A stretch of 64,000 nucleotides of DNA from Lepidodermella squamata (GCA_047495785.1 JBLDXI010000024.1:1240001-1304000); one strand, 5' to 3'. Shown: positions 1 through 11,716, numbered from the stretch's first letter. Notes: generated from the sequence alone by a model not told the origin. Made by a program: numbers and translations.

Positions 1-2099
1 TTTTTTTTATGAATTACATTTCTTTATTTTTCAGTTCTAAAAGTTACACACGTATGGTCAAAGCAGCTTTCGCGAGAAAAATTTCTGGAAAAATTGAAAA
101 TTGAAATAATTTCAAATTTGATCCTAGTTGCAATTCGATATTCGATGTTTAAGGCGTTCCGATGTGGTGAACAAAAATGCAGACTATTATTACAATGAAC
201 GCGTCATGTTATGTAATGAATAATTGTCCGTGAGAGATCATTATAGTCAGAGGTATAGATGTACCGTGAATCACGCAGTTTTCACGTGCTTCAAGCGTGT
301 GCAGGCACGCGAGCGACCCCCAAATAAAATAGCTAGCGACCGCGTGTTTTTTGCGCGTGCTCTGACTGACTTTCATGACAAATAAAAAAAAGAGAAATCT
401 GTCACGGTATAGTATACTCTATGTTTGCCGAAATGATTCATCAGTCATAACCTACCATTCACCATTCAATTCTACGTGACTGGCTGCAAATAGGTCTTGG
501 GCTCGATTCCCAGCCGTATTCACCGACATTCAAGTTACTGTTCATGCCATTTACTTTGAATGTTCTCGAAAGAGAAATTTTACGACCCCAAGCGTAGACA
601 GCAAGTGGATCATCATGCAGGTCAGAAATATGAGGTAAAATATGGCCCTCAGGGTGCCAAATAAAATCCAAGTATTCAGCAGCAGTTGCAGCTCAGCTTT
701 TTCACTGCAGATATATATTTGCCGACGGGGACCGAGATGCTGTCAAAATAATAGTGATGATCAAAATATTACGTTATAGATTTAGTTATGCTCCATCTGG
801 GAAGACTGACGACATTATATTTTCAAAGAAATTAGAGGAGGGAGCCCTAATTTCGGCCACTTCCTAAATTCGGCCGCTGCGTCCTAACTTCGGCCATCGG
901 CCGAAATTTGGACACGAAGTGCTGTGCAGCAGTTTTATTTTCACGCAATTCAAGAAATTTGCATTTTGTTCAGCCCAGCAGTTTCATGATTTTTCTAGCA
1001 CGTGATCACAAAAAAATGTTCTAAATGCGTGCGAGCGGGCTTATGTCGCTTCTCGAGTGCTCTGTTACCGCTAATTTAATTTACCTGAAACTGGCTCTTT
1101 AAAATGTACTGCTTTCACCTCAATAATTACCAGCTTCAAGGGATTTTTTAGATATTTTTCCAGAATTTTAGAACGTCAACCGCAGTTAGACTATTAGGTA
1201 GAAAACAAGTTATCAAACATGTACCTGTCAAAACAAGTCTGAGTTTCAGGCATCACGTATCACGTCGTCAAGGATAGGCTCACAGGTGAAGCAACAAAGG
1301 CGGTTTTTATAGTCAGCTTTTTGAGACAAATCTAACGATACCAAACTTATGGTATTAGGGTACCTGCATGAGGTGGCCGAAATTAGGGCACCCCGCTTCT
1401 AATTCCGGCCGGGTGTCTGGGTGACAAAAAATCAGCGATAAATCAAGGTAAAATCGTCCGGACTTGCGGAAAGCGGCATTCGATACCCTAAGAACTCCTC
1501 TTTAATTCTGCTTTTGCCGAATATTTTCTAAAAATTTACCTGGCTGGCAAAGTAGGAAAAACCTGAAAAGCGGCCGAAATTAGGGCGGGGTGCTCTATCG
1601 ATGAATTGTATTGCATATCCCGGCCATTTCATCGTAGAATCCAGAGAAATGCTCAATCCTTATCTATCCTTACTCTCGGTGTTCCAACTGAGGAATGTCG
1701 TAGCAATGGGTGCCACGCTATATAGGAATAACAATTTCTCGGTTTTTTTCATGCGGCAATCCGACTGATTCAATTAGCTAGATGTTGCAAAGTTTTAACA
1801 CTATGAAATTTAAATTGCATTTATCAAATATTTGAAAAGCTAATCGACCGCAATAAACGAATGCTCTTTCGTTGTGAATTTTTCTAAAATATCTTACTTC
1901 AGGTCAAATAATAAGTAGTGAATTTTCTTAACATGCCGCGCCTTTTCTATCCACTTATTTGATCACCTGCTCTTAGCTATGGCTGTGAAAAAGATACAGA
2001 TTTACTACGACGCTGGTATCGCTAGCGAGTAAGGCATGAAAAAACGCAAAATTTTTCGCAATTACTTAATTACTTCTGAATCTCAGTCAGAAGCTGAAT
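1..2099. other. Intergenic, no gene supported
   Basis: I see no open frame with splice logic or family motifs. The stretch holds the inverted-repeat element listed at 840-1592. Near 505-530 there is a tRNA B-box-like string (GGGCTCGATTCCCAGC) without a convincing A box, so probably a tRNA or SINE fragment. Confidence 0.5.
840..1592. repeat. Inverted-repeat element with CCCTAATTTCGGCC ends
   Basis: The left end carries three variants of a TAATTTCGGCC-type word within about 75 bp (842-916). The reverse complement (GGCCGAAATTAGGGC) appears at about 1375 and again at 1572-1586. No coding capacity is seen between them. This looks like a non-autonomous DNA transposon, or a nested pair, of about 750 bp. 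Exact ends and target duplications were not resolved. Confidence 0.55.
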
Positions 2100-2447
2100 A
2101 TGAAAGCGACTAAAATTATTTTAATGGTCGTTATTTCAGCGACTAGCATGATATCTGGTGCTGTTGTTGGCGGCGTAATTGGCGGCTCCATGACCCAGGA
2201 TAATGGCTGCGGAATCCCCATCGGCATAGCGGCTGGTTTATTTTCGGGTAATTTTCAAATTTCAAATTTCAAATAATAATCCGCTATTGCAGGCCATTTG
2301 ATATCTGTATCGATGTTAATTTGTTGCCGATGTTTCCTGCAACGTCAATGGTGTACTGAAGACGAGAGCGAATTCGGCAACGAGTTGCTCATCGCTGAAA
2401 ATCCTAACGCCGGGCCGGACTTTCTTAACACTCGCAATCGATTTTAA
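2100..2447 (+). CDS. Small Gly-rich two-pass membrane protein (copy 1)
   Basis: Not a family I recognise. Exons 2100-2247 and 2293-2447, a 45-bp GT..AG intron in phase 1, giving 100 aa. An N-terminal hydrophobic helix ends in a glycine-rich stretch (GAVVGGVIGGS), followed by a short polar turn (TQDNGCGIP), a second hydrophobic helix (GIAAGLFSGHLISVSML), a Cys cluster (CCRC) and an acidic soluble tail. The same plan, with exon 1 of the same length (148 bp) and the same intron phase, occurs in the gene at 2841-5284; an intronless relative lies at 28981-29277. The glycine zippers suggest helix packing or oligomers in a membrane, which is inference. Confidence 0.7.
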
Positions 2448-2840
2448 TCAAATTGCTACGATAAGTCATTTACGAGTTTTTACGGCAGTTTTTTTTAATA
2501 AAAGTTGAATGTTTCGATTTTTTGTTTTTTTTTACTTCGTTTTTTTAGCATCAAAATTCGTCTTCCCTTATTAGGCTCATTATCAGAATAGCGTGTGATA
2601 TCAGAGTTTTTTCAGCAGTTAATCAAATAGAAATTCTATTAAAAAGACGATAAAATGAGATTCGGTGGAGAGTTTGTTCCGGGGCGACTCGTCGAAACTA
2701 GCTGCAGTCGTGTATTGCACTTTCAGTGATAAAAGATAATAGTAAGAAACAAATAGTAAAATGTCGAGAGATTTAAGGATGAGTATAGGGAGAAGGCCGA
2801 TGTGTACAACTAGTACATAGATGCTAGCAAAAAGCCGTCG

Positions 2841-5284
2841 TCAAGATGCCGAGGTTGTAGCTGCTGCCGCTGCTGCCGCTTCTCTCAGCCGTTGCTTCTG
2901 CTGTTTATGAGCCAAATATTCAGATTCGTCTTCAGAATCATTACAACACAGGTAGGATGTGCATCGAGATCCGTCTGTTCGGTCTACAACGCACGCCTTG
3001 CATCGCAAAAACAGGCACTCGCAGCATAGAAAAATGCACACGGCTAATAGGTGACCTAAATAAACAAATGCAATAAAAAAATCTCACGTGAAAAAAATTC
3101 CCAGCGGATATAATATTTTTAATAAAATTGGTATGAAAATCGCTTTATTTTTTAAAATAAAAATGCCACCTTAAAAATTTTAATTTTTTTTGGGTCTAAA
3201 TAAGTGCACCACCTAAAATGAGGTTCCAGCACTAAATTTGTGAGTGCGTCCACCTAAAATGCAAACAGGCGGCACTAAATCTTCGCGCCACCTAAATAAT
3301 GAATCCAGCACTAAATAATCGGTGTGGCACTAAATAATGGCTTAAGCGCGCCGCCGAGTAATATTTAAGGCGGCTCAGTCATAATATCATCAACTGCATC
3401 ATCATCATCTCGTCATTATTATTTCTTGGTTATTATTCTGAAATGGAGGAAGTGCCCCTCTTAATCATCGATACGGCCGAAAATCTGCCGCCGCCGCAAC
3501 CAGCCAGTCGTCGACGCGGCAAGGAGCAGGTCTGGACGTGTGTTCAACAGTTTGAGGACGAGGAGGCTGCCGACGATCACGTCGCGGACACCGGCACAGC
3601 TTGGTGGTGGAATAACGGCCGCTCGTACCTCGCCAACCGCGGCATGATGCACTACTTCGACTGCTCACACCCTGGTTGCGAAAGTAAGCTCCGAAAAGTT
3701 ATTCATGCCGATTCGCTGTACGTGTCGCTGGAAGAAAACGACATCAACCATGATCATTCGCAACCATCTGCTGGTTTCATGTCACGAAAAATCTCAAGCA
3801 AGAGTATCTACCAACGATCAAAGACCCCAAGCTGCGCGATCAATTCAAGGACGACGTCTACTCCATGCAACTGTGCTGGTCGCCTGCTGTGTTCCAGGTC
3901 GTGTCTCAGTTGTTTGTCAGCAAATGGGAGGCGGTGCCGGAAGCGGCGGCGTGTTTGGCGGCTTTTAAGAAGCAGTACCTGGACAAGAACAACACGTGGT
4001 ACCAAGGCTACGCTATCGGCTCAATGGTCAACAACAACGGCCAAGAAGGCAAGAACGGCCGCATCAAGACCGATTACACCTTTCGGAGTCGTCTGCCCGT
4101 CATGCAGCTGCTTGAAGTTGCGAAAAAGATGCTCGGTCGCTGGTCGTGGGAGCGAAACAAGAAGTGCGTCAACTACAAGAAGTTCTTCACAGCGCCAACA
4201 ATCAAGGACGAAGTGTGGGAAAAGGCGCGTGTCTGGGCTCGAGATGTTGGCACCGGTCTTCGATCGCAGCCGAGCGGCAATGGAACTCTGTACGTGTGGA
4301 CGAAGCAGTCAGCTTTGGCAGAAGGTGTTGCTGCTACTGCTGCTGCTGCCGCTGTCCCAAAGGGACCCCCGCCAGCGAAGCGAGCCCGTGGTCGACCGCC
4401 GAAGCCGAATCCACCGAAGGACGAGCTGTCTCAAGCTGTCTGGGAAGCTCTCTTGGCAAGAAACAAGCCTCTAGACAAAGATGTTGGCCCTCAGGTGGCT
4501 GAAATATTCTCGAAATTCTCGTGGCCTGATTTCGACTCGTTCTCCAAGTTCAATAAGCGTTTCGGGTGAGAATTCTTTCAAGTTTTTATGGCGTATTAAT
4601 AGGTTATTTGTATTAATAGGATGGTTTTGATCGACGGTGAGCAGCAAGTGTGCAATTGCTGGAATTTTCTCAAAACTTACCACTGTTACCACGTCCTTGG
4701 TATACAGATGCGCCTGGGCGACGTTTCTTTCCCGGTCGAACTTGCCGAGCAGCTGCCGCTTGGGCCTAAAGCTAAGCGAGGCCGCAAACGAAAAGCTCAA
4801 CCCGCCCTGGTGGTCCAAGACTGAGCTATTTATTTTTAATTGTTTAATGAGCCATTCATCCGTAGCGAGTCGGATAGCTCAGCTGTAAAAGAAAGCAATG
4901 ATTTCGTAATTTTGTAAACTAATAAATGATGATCTCTTGATGGTATTCTCAGTTCTAATTAAAGCAAAATTAGGTGGTGGCTACGCATTTTTAGTGCTGG
5001 AGTTGTTGATTTAGTTGCAAATAGGATTAGTGCGAGTGACTTTCAAATTTAGTGCTGGAACCTTAAATTTAGTGCTGGAACCTTATTTTTAGTAGGTGCA
5101 GTTGGCACACCCATTTTTTTTATAATAACATTTTACCAATAAATAATCCACCAGCAATTCCGACAGGAATACCACTGCCGTCTTGAGTATTAAGAGAGGC
5201 GCCAACAAAGCCGCCGATGATGGCTCCGATAACCATGAGAGTGATTGAGATAACGGCCAAACAAGCGATGCGAATTATACGCAT
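2841..5284 (-). CDS. Small Gly-rich two-pass membrane protein (copy 2), intron carries a transposon
   Basis: Exon 1 is 5284-5137 and exon 2 is 3055-2841 on the minus strand, phase-1 junction, 120 aa. Exon 1 encodes a hydrophobic helix with GAIIGGFVGAS, the turn TQDGSGIP and the start of helix 2 (VGIAGGLFIG). Exon 2 resumes with HLLAVCIFLCCECLF, a Cys-rich stretch, an acidic patch (NDSEDESEY) and an alanine run (seven Ala) near the C terminus. Both halves align with the gene at 2100-2447, which is why I join exons 2.1 kb apart. The intron holds a MULE-like element in the opposite orientation. Function unknown. The join needs transcript support, since the insertion may have broken the gene. Confidence 0.6.
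3203..5108 (+). mobile_element. MULE-like DNA transposon, decayed
   Basis: Imperfect terminal inverted repeats flank a transposase-like gene. The left end reads GTGCACCACCTAAAATG and then GGTTCCAGCACTAAATTTG; the reverse complement of the right end has CTGCACCTACTAAAAAT and then the same GGTTCCAGCACTAAATTT word, present twice. Further CACCTAAA and AGCACTAAA words repeat inside both ends (3203-3340 and 4975-5105), typical of MULE sub-terminal repeats. It lies wholly within the intron of the minus-strand gene 2841-5284. Exact borders and a target-site duplication were not fixed. Confidence 0.7.
3443..4824 (+). pseudogene. FLYWCH/SWIM MULE transposase with catalytic core missing
   Basis: Frame 3443-3750 encodes a FLYWCH-like zinc finger (W-x-C, then FDCSHPGCESKL, ending NDINHDH). 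The reading frame then shifts to one open from about 3754 to 4565, matching the part of MULE transposases after the catalytic domain (KNNTWYQG, then NNNGQEGKNGRIK, YTFRSRLP). A 54-bp intron (4566-4619) leads to 4620-4824 with a SWIM finger, C-x-C-x9-C-x-H (CNCWNFLKTYHCYH), and a basic RGRKRK tail. Only about 30 codons separate the FLYWCH finger from the post-catalytic region, so the DDE core is absent. With the frame change this marks a broken copy, unless an unseen intron exists. An AT-hook-like string (RARGRPPK) is also present. Confidence 0.75.
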
Positions 5285-7070
5285 TTCGTGTTATTCGAGA
5301 AAAAAATTTATATTTTCAAAAAAATCGCTTCTTGGCTGCCGTGACATCGGCTAGCCAGGACAAACATAGCCATGAAAAGAACCGTCAGGTCAAATCGTCA
5401 AAATTTTGAGTAAAAAAAGATTTATGCATATCTAGAAGGTAACGAAAAGAAAGAATCGATTAACAAATAACAAACAAGCCGCAAGTGTGAATAAACTTAA
5501 TTTGGCAAAGTTTTTCGCGTTCCAATTACGCGCGGATTTTAAAGTAGAATGTGCGCGCGCGCGAAAAAAATCGAATCGCTTGAAAAAAATGAGCGCGCAC
5601 AGGCGCTATTTAATAGCCATGTCCTCCACGACCAAGGCAACTAGGCCAGATCGCAATATAAAAAATTATATTTCATTTGTGTATTGTGTTCGCGCGCGCC
5701 CTACAAATATTATCATTATTACTATTATTATTATGACAGTGCGCGCGCGCATCCTTCATAAATACTGTGTATAGCCAAATAATATATCGGCATCTCATCC
5801 ACCATACCGTTTTTTTGCGCTTTATCGCTAATATATATGTGTGGAGAGTGATCAACACTACGCCGGGGCCCTAAGGATATGTGTCTGACTTTTTCAGGCG
5901 ATGCGGTGCGTCAAGGAAAAAACAAAACATGATCGCAAGTGAATGGCCGAGAATTTTAACCGAGCGAAAAAAGACACAGGCGGCCTGATTAGCGGCGGCG
6001 GCAGTGCAGTAAAAATTAACAAGTTGAAAACAAAACTGTCTTCTGCTAATACTTAATAGCGACGTAGCTACATTTTAGCTTAATAGCACATGTCTTATGC
6101 GCATCACGCCGCGAATCAATCGCCAAAGCTCCATTGAGAGCGCAGTAAAAATTGCGCCGATGTTGAATAGCCTCCTATTCACAACGCGCCCGAAAAAACT
6201 GGGTACATGCCGCTCCCGGTGGCGAACATGTCTTTCTCTAGTAAGTGCGAGATAACACATGTTTTCTCGCTGTGAATATATAGGCGTCAAACAACTCGGT
6301 AATTCAGTAATCAATAGGCCAGTTTTTTCTGCTGTGAAGACGGCCCCTTTCTTTATAGATGACTGATGAATAATGAATATCGCTTTTATCTGTTGAAGTT
6401 ATTATTAGCCGCCAGCTATTACCATTAACAGCTATTCCGGCAAATTGCACCAGCGAGCGCCAAGTGGCGAGGCCCCAAAACAAAGCCTATTAAGCTGCCG
6501 GAAGAAGAGATAAATACATGGATATGTCTATACATAGAATAAATGGTAATATTATCGTAACACCCTTAAACCCAATGGCGATGGTTTATATAAAAATAGA
6601 AAAACTTGGGCGCCACGAGAGCATTTTGAGGATTTTATTGATTACAGCCTGTGTTTATGCTGATTGCTGATCGAAGCTTAGCATTATTTATATCATTTCC
6701 GTTGTAAGAAGAAATATTTAAAATAAAAGCCCGGCTTTGTAAATTAGGATTCTAGGAGGTTGCCGCGGATTAGCGAAACAAGAAAAATTCCTCTCCAGAA
6801 AATACATCAGGAAGCGGCTTTTTTACACTAATAATCGTTTCTCGATTCATGTGAAAGGGATTGACGACTGGTGACAGGAAACAGAAATTCAAGACTTGGA
6901 ACCGATGCTTCACAAACCGGGTCAAAATATTAGAAAAACAAAACCGATGAAACACGTAACATGAAACCGACATGATAGAGCATTGTGCCCTAAATTAGGC
7001 CACTTTCCAGATTTTTCAAACTTTTGCGAGCCAAGTGAATTTTTCAATAACCATATGAGTGTAATTAACG
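5285..7070. other. Intergenic, no gene supported
   Basis: Low-complexity GC-alternating tracts (gcgcgcgcg near 5552-5562 and 5690-5700) and ATT-rich stretches occur. None of the open frames shows a signal peptide, a recognised motif or a usable splice pattern. Confidence 0.45.
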
Positions 7071-7212
7071 CGACAAAACAGCACATTTTTTTAACTTGCG
7101 ACATAACTGCAGAAAGACGATGCATCATGGTAAATTTTCGCTGTTTTGTCGCGAAATTACAAATTTGCTGTTATGTCGCATTCGCTCTTCTGCGTACTTG
7201 CTGTTTTGTCGT
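7071..7212. repeat. Short MITE-like repeat, copy 1
   Basis: Begins CGACAAAACAGC and ends GCTGTTTTGTCG, a 12-bp terminal inverted repeat, with internal GCGACATAAC and TGTTATGTCGC words in inverted order. A second copy of very similar sequence lies at 30966-31113, showing that this is a dispersed family. Confidence 0.75.
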
Positions 7213-7691
7213 CGTACCCATAAGTCGACAAAATTCGGCAACGCTCATGACTTTTTGTAACCTATTTGTTTCATAAATAATTGCTTTTCTTCAGTGATTC
7301 AGTAATTCAGTATTCAGCCGAATTCAGTAAATTTTGTAAGCCTTTGGATAACGCTGAGGTAGCCGTTTTTCCAGAAAGAGTTGAGAGTTGGTCAAAACAC
7401 GTCAATTATCTGACAGGCTTACCTGCATCAAAAGATCACGAAAAAATACTAAGATGTCCAAGGCAAACAGGGCAAAGACAATAAAACAAACACGAAGTTT
7501 CTAGGCTATAGCGTTGCCTCGTTTTTTTTTCTCGCCAAATCAGGCAAAAAACCTGAAAAATAATGTAAACAGACGCAATAAACACCTAAAGAAAGCTCAG
7601 AAACCCACGTGATGGCTTGTTGGCACCGGCACAGACTTCTATTTTGGTTTGCAAAATCAAAAAGAAGATGTAAACAACCGCATTGACAGCC

Positions 7692-7699
7692 TATAAATA
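7692..7699 (+). promoter_or_regulatory. TATA-like box
   Basis: TATAAATA lies about 85 bp before the ATG of the repeat-protein gene at 7783. The spacing suits a short 5' leader. Confidence 0.4.
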
Positions 7700-7782
7700 C
7701 CGAATTGTTTCATGGAATAGACATCACTCCTCGAGAAACAAGTTAGAATTTCAAACTTTTCTTCTACAACTCGTATCCAGCC

Positions 7783-8250
7783 ATGAAAATCATTCTGGTA
7801 TCAATCTGCCTGTCCGCCGTGATCGTCACTGCTTTCGCAAGAGCTGTCGAATTAAGTGAATCCGGAGCCAAGCGAGTAGCCAGAGCTGCCGAATCCGGAG
7901 CCAAGCGAGTCGAGAGAGCTGCCGAATTGAGTGAATCCGGAGCCAAGCGAGTAGCCAGAGCTGCCGAATCCGGAGCCAAGCGAGTAGCCAGAGCTGCCGA
8001 ATCCGGAGCCAAGCGAGTCGAAAGAGCTGCCGAATTGAGTGAATCCGGAGCCAAGCGAGTAGCCAGAGCTGCCGAATCCGGAGCCAAGCGAGTCGAAAGA
8101 GCTGCCGAATTGAGTGAATCCGGAGCCAAGCGAGTAGCCCGAGCTGCCGAATCCGGAGCCAAGCGAGTCGAAAGAGCTGCCGAATTGAGTGAATCCGGAG
8201 CCAAGCGAGTAGCCAGAGCTGCCGAATCCGGAGCCAAGCGAGTTGCATGA
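7783..8250 (+). CDS. Secreted repetitive Ala-Lys-Arg peptide precursor
   Basis: A single exon of 155 aa. A signal peptide (about residues 1-19, ending VIVTAFA) is followed by nothing but repeats. The unit is ESGAKRVARAA or ESGAKRVERAAELS, and SGAKR occurs eleven times. Each unit ends in the dibasic pair KR, a usual prohormone convertase site, so cutting would release several near-identical peptides of about 9 to 12 residues. No Gly precedes the Lys-Arg, so C-terminal amidation is not predicted. A TATA-like box stands 85 bp upstream and an AATAAAA signal about 140 bp downstream. The repeats are nearly identical at the DNA level, pointing to recent expansion. Alternatively it could be a structural helical protein, because Ala/Glu/Arg-rich heptad-like repeats also favour helices. 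No named family is recognised. Confidence 0.75.
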   Translation: MKIILVSICLSAVIVTAFARAVELSESGAKRVARAAESGAKRVERAAELSESGAKRVARAAESGAKRVARAAESGAKRVERAAELSESGAKRVARAAESGAKRVERAAELSESGAKRVARAAESGAKRVERAAELSESGAKRVARAAESGAKRVA

Positions 8251-8551
8251 TCCGTGGATAAAACCTCAGGACCAACTGGAAATTCTGGTTCAATATGAAA
8301 CTCGATTAAAAAAGACAGTACTTTCAACGCAAAATTAACTTCAAAATTTTCTCATTCGATTTTCAAAATGCCTTTTGTAATTTGATTACAATAAAATTAT
8401 ATAATGCAGTTTCCGTTTTTTTTCTGGATATTTCTTGCGTTGATGTGTTCAAGTTTCGGTGCTTAAACCTCTTTGAAACATAGCATTTTGGTATCAGACA
8501 TTATCAATAGGCTTATGAGTCAACTATTCCCATGATTGATGGTCGAACAGA

Positions 8552-8824
8552 GTCATGAAAAAAGCTCAAAATTTCGGTGGGAAAGTAAACAATGAAGTTG
8601 ATTTTTCTTCGTTTGATTTTTTGAAATCAAAGCTGGTTCTCTGAAGTTTGTTGATGGTATCTAGAAGAATCATAATTTCACGAAAAATAGTAACCATCTT
8701 GTCCCTCTCAAAATTCTCTTTCTGCTTCATCAACAAAATTGAGAGTGCTGATAAAACGAAATCGATGGAAGAAAAATCAACTTCTTCGTTGACTTTCCCA
8801 CCGAAACTTTGAGCTTTTTCATGA
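8552..8824. repeat. MITE-like inverted repeat with 60-bp arms
   Basis: The left arm 8552-8611 (TCATGAAAAAAGCTCAAA, then TTTCGGTGGGAAAGT) is matched by its reverse complement at 8768-8824, with about 155 bp between. No coding content. Confidence 0.7.
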
Positions 8825-10073
8825 CCCAGCGACCCATGCTGTTCCGCTATTTTCTCGTGAGTAGTCGGTCTATCTTAAATTATGTCTATGTGACATGCTA
8901 ACAGTGGATCCATTTAATTTCCTGTGACCGAGACTAAATCTCGTGTAAGCAGAACCTTTTTTCAGAGCTTCCAGAGATATTGTTGTAGACAATCCGTGCC
9001 ATACGCAGTGTTCACATTAGAAACCACTCGTTGCCTCCAATTCATTTTTGCACATCAACATTTTGACTATTGTTCCGCAAGATGCAAATTGGGTTCCGCC
9101 AAGAGATATTCTGGATGATATCGGAGCCTCGCCGTGAAATTTTATTTTGCCTGGACACGCTCGGGTAACTAAATAGAGTTGTACTTCTTCCAGCCGTACA
9201 CTTTCTTGGAAAATAGAGAGTGGACACCGATGAAGTCCGAATATATTATAAACTTCCATGTGGCGCGTACCAGAGCGAGCACTGACATATATTCTTTCCA
9301 ACATACACCAGCGATGAGATTTCACGCCCAGTCATTAAATCAGACCCTATTCGTCAAAGCATGTATGAATCAATCACGGTTCAGAATGGCATTTTCAGAC
9401 TCAGGAGAACGGCCCATCAAAATGGTAATAATTTTGTTGTTGTTATTGTGATTTGTTATTGTAAAATCAGGATGGACGTCGAAATCAATGTTTCAAACTT
9501 TGATGCCGGAGAAATTATTTTCTAGTGCTGAAAAAAGTTTCTCCAAAAAGAGCAGAATTTCACTCAAATTAAACAAATTAAACGTCAAGTTATTATTTCA
9601 AACAATCAGCGTCCTATTTATTAGAAATTATTTGAGAGGAAATCACTGTCTCGACGCCACGCGTGATAAGCCAATGGTTTGTTTTCTTGGCGTTATTGAG
9701 GCTATTTCCGAATTGTGGACAATAGCTATTGAAATTTCAACGCACGCATCGAGAATAATGAGCTTTTTTAAATTCTACCCCTGAAATACGCAACTTTTTA
9801 TTCGTCTGGTTTTGAGCTATCACGTGATATTTTTCGCGCACGCGTAATTACGAATAAATTTTACGCACGCGGTCATTAGCAGGTAATAGTAAAATTTAAG
9901 TGAATGTACTCTGCGTAGGCGAGTACCTCCACAGACATTTTCCAATTAACACCATCCAAATCCACCATCCTAGTCCAAACATGCGATATGTACTTTAATC
10001 AGGAAGCTCTTGATTGCGCGCATAACATATTTCTTCCATTTTCGCCATTAAATTGTTTTTTAGTACCGAAGAT
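8825..10073. other. Intergenic, no gene supported
   Basis: Several open frames of 60 to 100 codons exist but none has a signal peptide, repeated motif or splice pattern that I can defend. Confidence 0.45.
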
Positions 10074-10427
10074 ATGGCAGAAATTATTTTACAAACTTTA
10101 GTCGTAATTTTGTCTCTGATAGCGTGTGGCCTATGCCAAAGGCAGGTCAGCGGCGGCGGTTCAGCAGCATCGCACTGGATGAGAAGTGGCGGCTCTTCGA
10201 TGAATGCAGTTCCCAATCAACCGCCGACACTAACTTTCGAAAATCAACGACAATTGGCGAACAAAATCAACGATCTTTCGAGCATTTTGTGCATTCAGTG
10301 CTTCAAGGGGCAAACCGATCGCCTGCTTCGCTGCCTCGGTCAGGCTTCGGTGGCAGGCCGCGTGACGGCAATAAAACAAAGATGTCCTCAGGCGAGGAGA
10401 CTGGCTCACTTTATTCAATCAGGCTGA
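10074..10427 (+). CDS. Secreted four-cysteine family member 1 (intronless)
   Basis: A protein of 117 aa. I take the ATG at 10074, not the in-frame one at 10053, because it starts directly with a signal peptide (MAEIILQTLVVILSLIACG) and because a TTTTTTAG splice-acceptor-like string lies just upstream. After a Gly/Ser/Pro-rich linker the C-terminal domain has the family pattern: LCIQCFKGQTDRLLRCL, then VAGRVTAIKQRC. Spacing is C-x2-C-x10-C-x16-C. The four cysteines would give two disulphides in a mostly helical domain (inference). There is no intron at the point where five relatives have one. Likely extracellular; role unknown. Confidence 0.75.
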   Translation: MAEIILQTLVVILSLIACGLCQRQVSGGGSAASHWMRSGGSSMNAVPNQPPTLTFENQRQLANKINDLSSILCIQCFKGQTDRLLRCLGQASVAGRVTAIKQRCPQARRLAHFIQSG

Positions 10428-11716
10428 TTATATCAAATACCTTTATTCAAAAGTTCGATCTCAAAATAAAAAAAATCGAAGATAAAATCTCATTGAAACC
10501 ACGTTTTGAATTTGATGGGCTCATAACTCAGGGAAAGTCTTTGTTGACCGAGTTCGGAAGACCTTGAGGACTTTCAAGTCATTGTAACTAGTTTGCTCGC
10601 AATCAGGATGTCGCCAAGAATTATCGTTGAGGCTGACAAGCGCGCGGTACAACTTTCGTACAAGATTAGCAGCGGGATATGCTATCCCAACAGTTTTGAT
10701 TGCGATGACTTCCTCTCTGCTAGGACTGGAGAACTCGGGAAAAAGAGTTTCCAGTGAAGCTTATGAAAGTGAGAATGCCTCAATCATCAACGTGGCCTCC
10801 TGAGATTATGGAGAGTCCCAACAGTTTTTTTTTACAAAATAAGAGATTACTTGAGAAAAATCCAGCACTACTGGAATGACTATTTATGAAGCTTTTGCTC
10901 CGGTTTCTGAATTCAGTTGCAGTAAAGTCTAAAACAAGCATTTTTTAGTGGCTTTTAGCGCCCAGGGTATATAGTACAACTGAGTGACGACGTCTCGATG
11001 AGATCATCGAATAAAGTTATGTAGTACCGTTGTTGGATTAAAGTTTGCTTACGTCACTCTTAAGGTGATAGGTTATAGAAGTGAAAAGGGGCTGTTCCAG
11101 TGAATGTAGAATGTAGCGGCAAACCTTTCACTTTAGAGTTAATCAACACGACGCTAACGATTAATTTGATGAGCTCATTCTTAGCATGAGTGTAAGAGCA
11201 CCGACACCCTGACGATTCCGGCCTTAAAACTAGACAATTAAAGCGAGCGATTTAGAGTCTGCGAAAGCGAGGCGAACGCCTAACTCATGACATCATTTCA
11301 TTACTGAAATCGACTCATACCTGAACTGTTGCGACATTGACGGGCGCTTCTTTTCATATAATAGGTGGGCGAAAGCTTTAAACAGTCTATTTAGTCACTC
11401 GTCACGTCGCTGAGAACTTATAGTTTGATGTCCCGTTATTAGGATCAATTTGCTTGTTTAATTCCGGGAAATGCCGACAGCCATGGAAATATGACTTGAT
11501 GTAATTTTGTCACTCCAGGTATTCTGATACCCCTTTGAGGGGTAGGAAAGGTGCCTCTTCGAACGATAACTCAGTGTACTACTTCGACTTGTATCGCCCG
11601 CTTGAGAATAATCAAATTCAAATGCCAATAACAAGTCATCAATAGTCAGCATCTTCTATTAAAGATAGAAATATATCAAGTTCAGAATTCTGTTATGACA
11701 ATTCCTCTCTTTAAAA

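Noticed and set aside
3705-4502. Other + frames within the MULE gene
   Set aside because: They carry no FLYWCH, transposase or SWIM similarity and overlap the frames that do.
5487-5774. 95-codon frame over GC-alternating DNA
   Set aside because: Low-complexity composition, no motif.
7764-8327. Long open frames on both strands and other frames over the repetitive peptide gene
   Set aside because: A short in-phase DNA repeat keeps every frame free of stops. Only the + frame from 7783 has a signal peptide and sensible composition.
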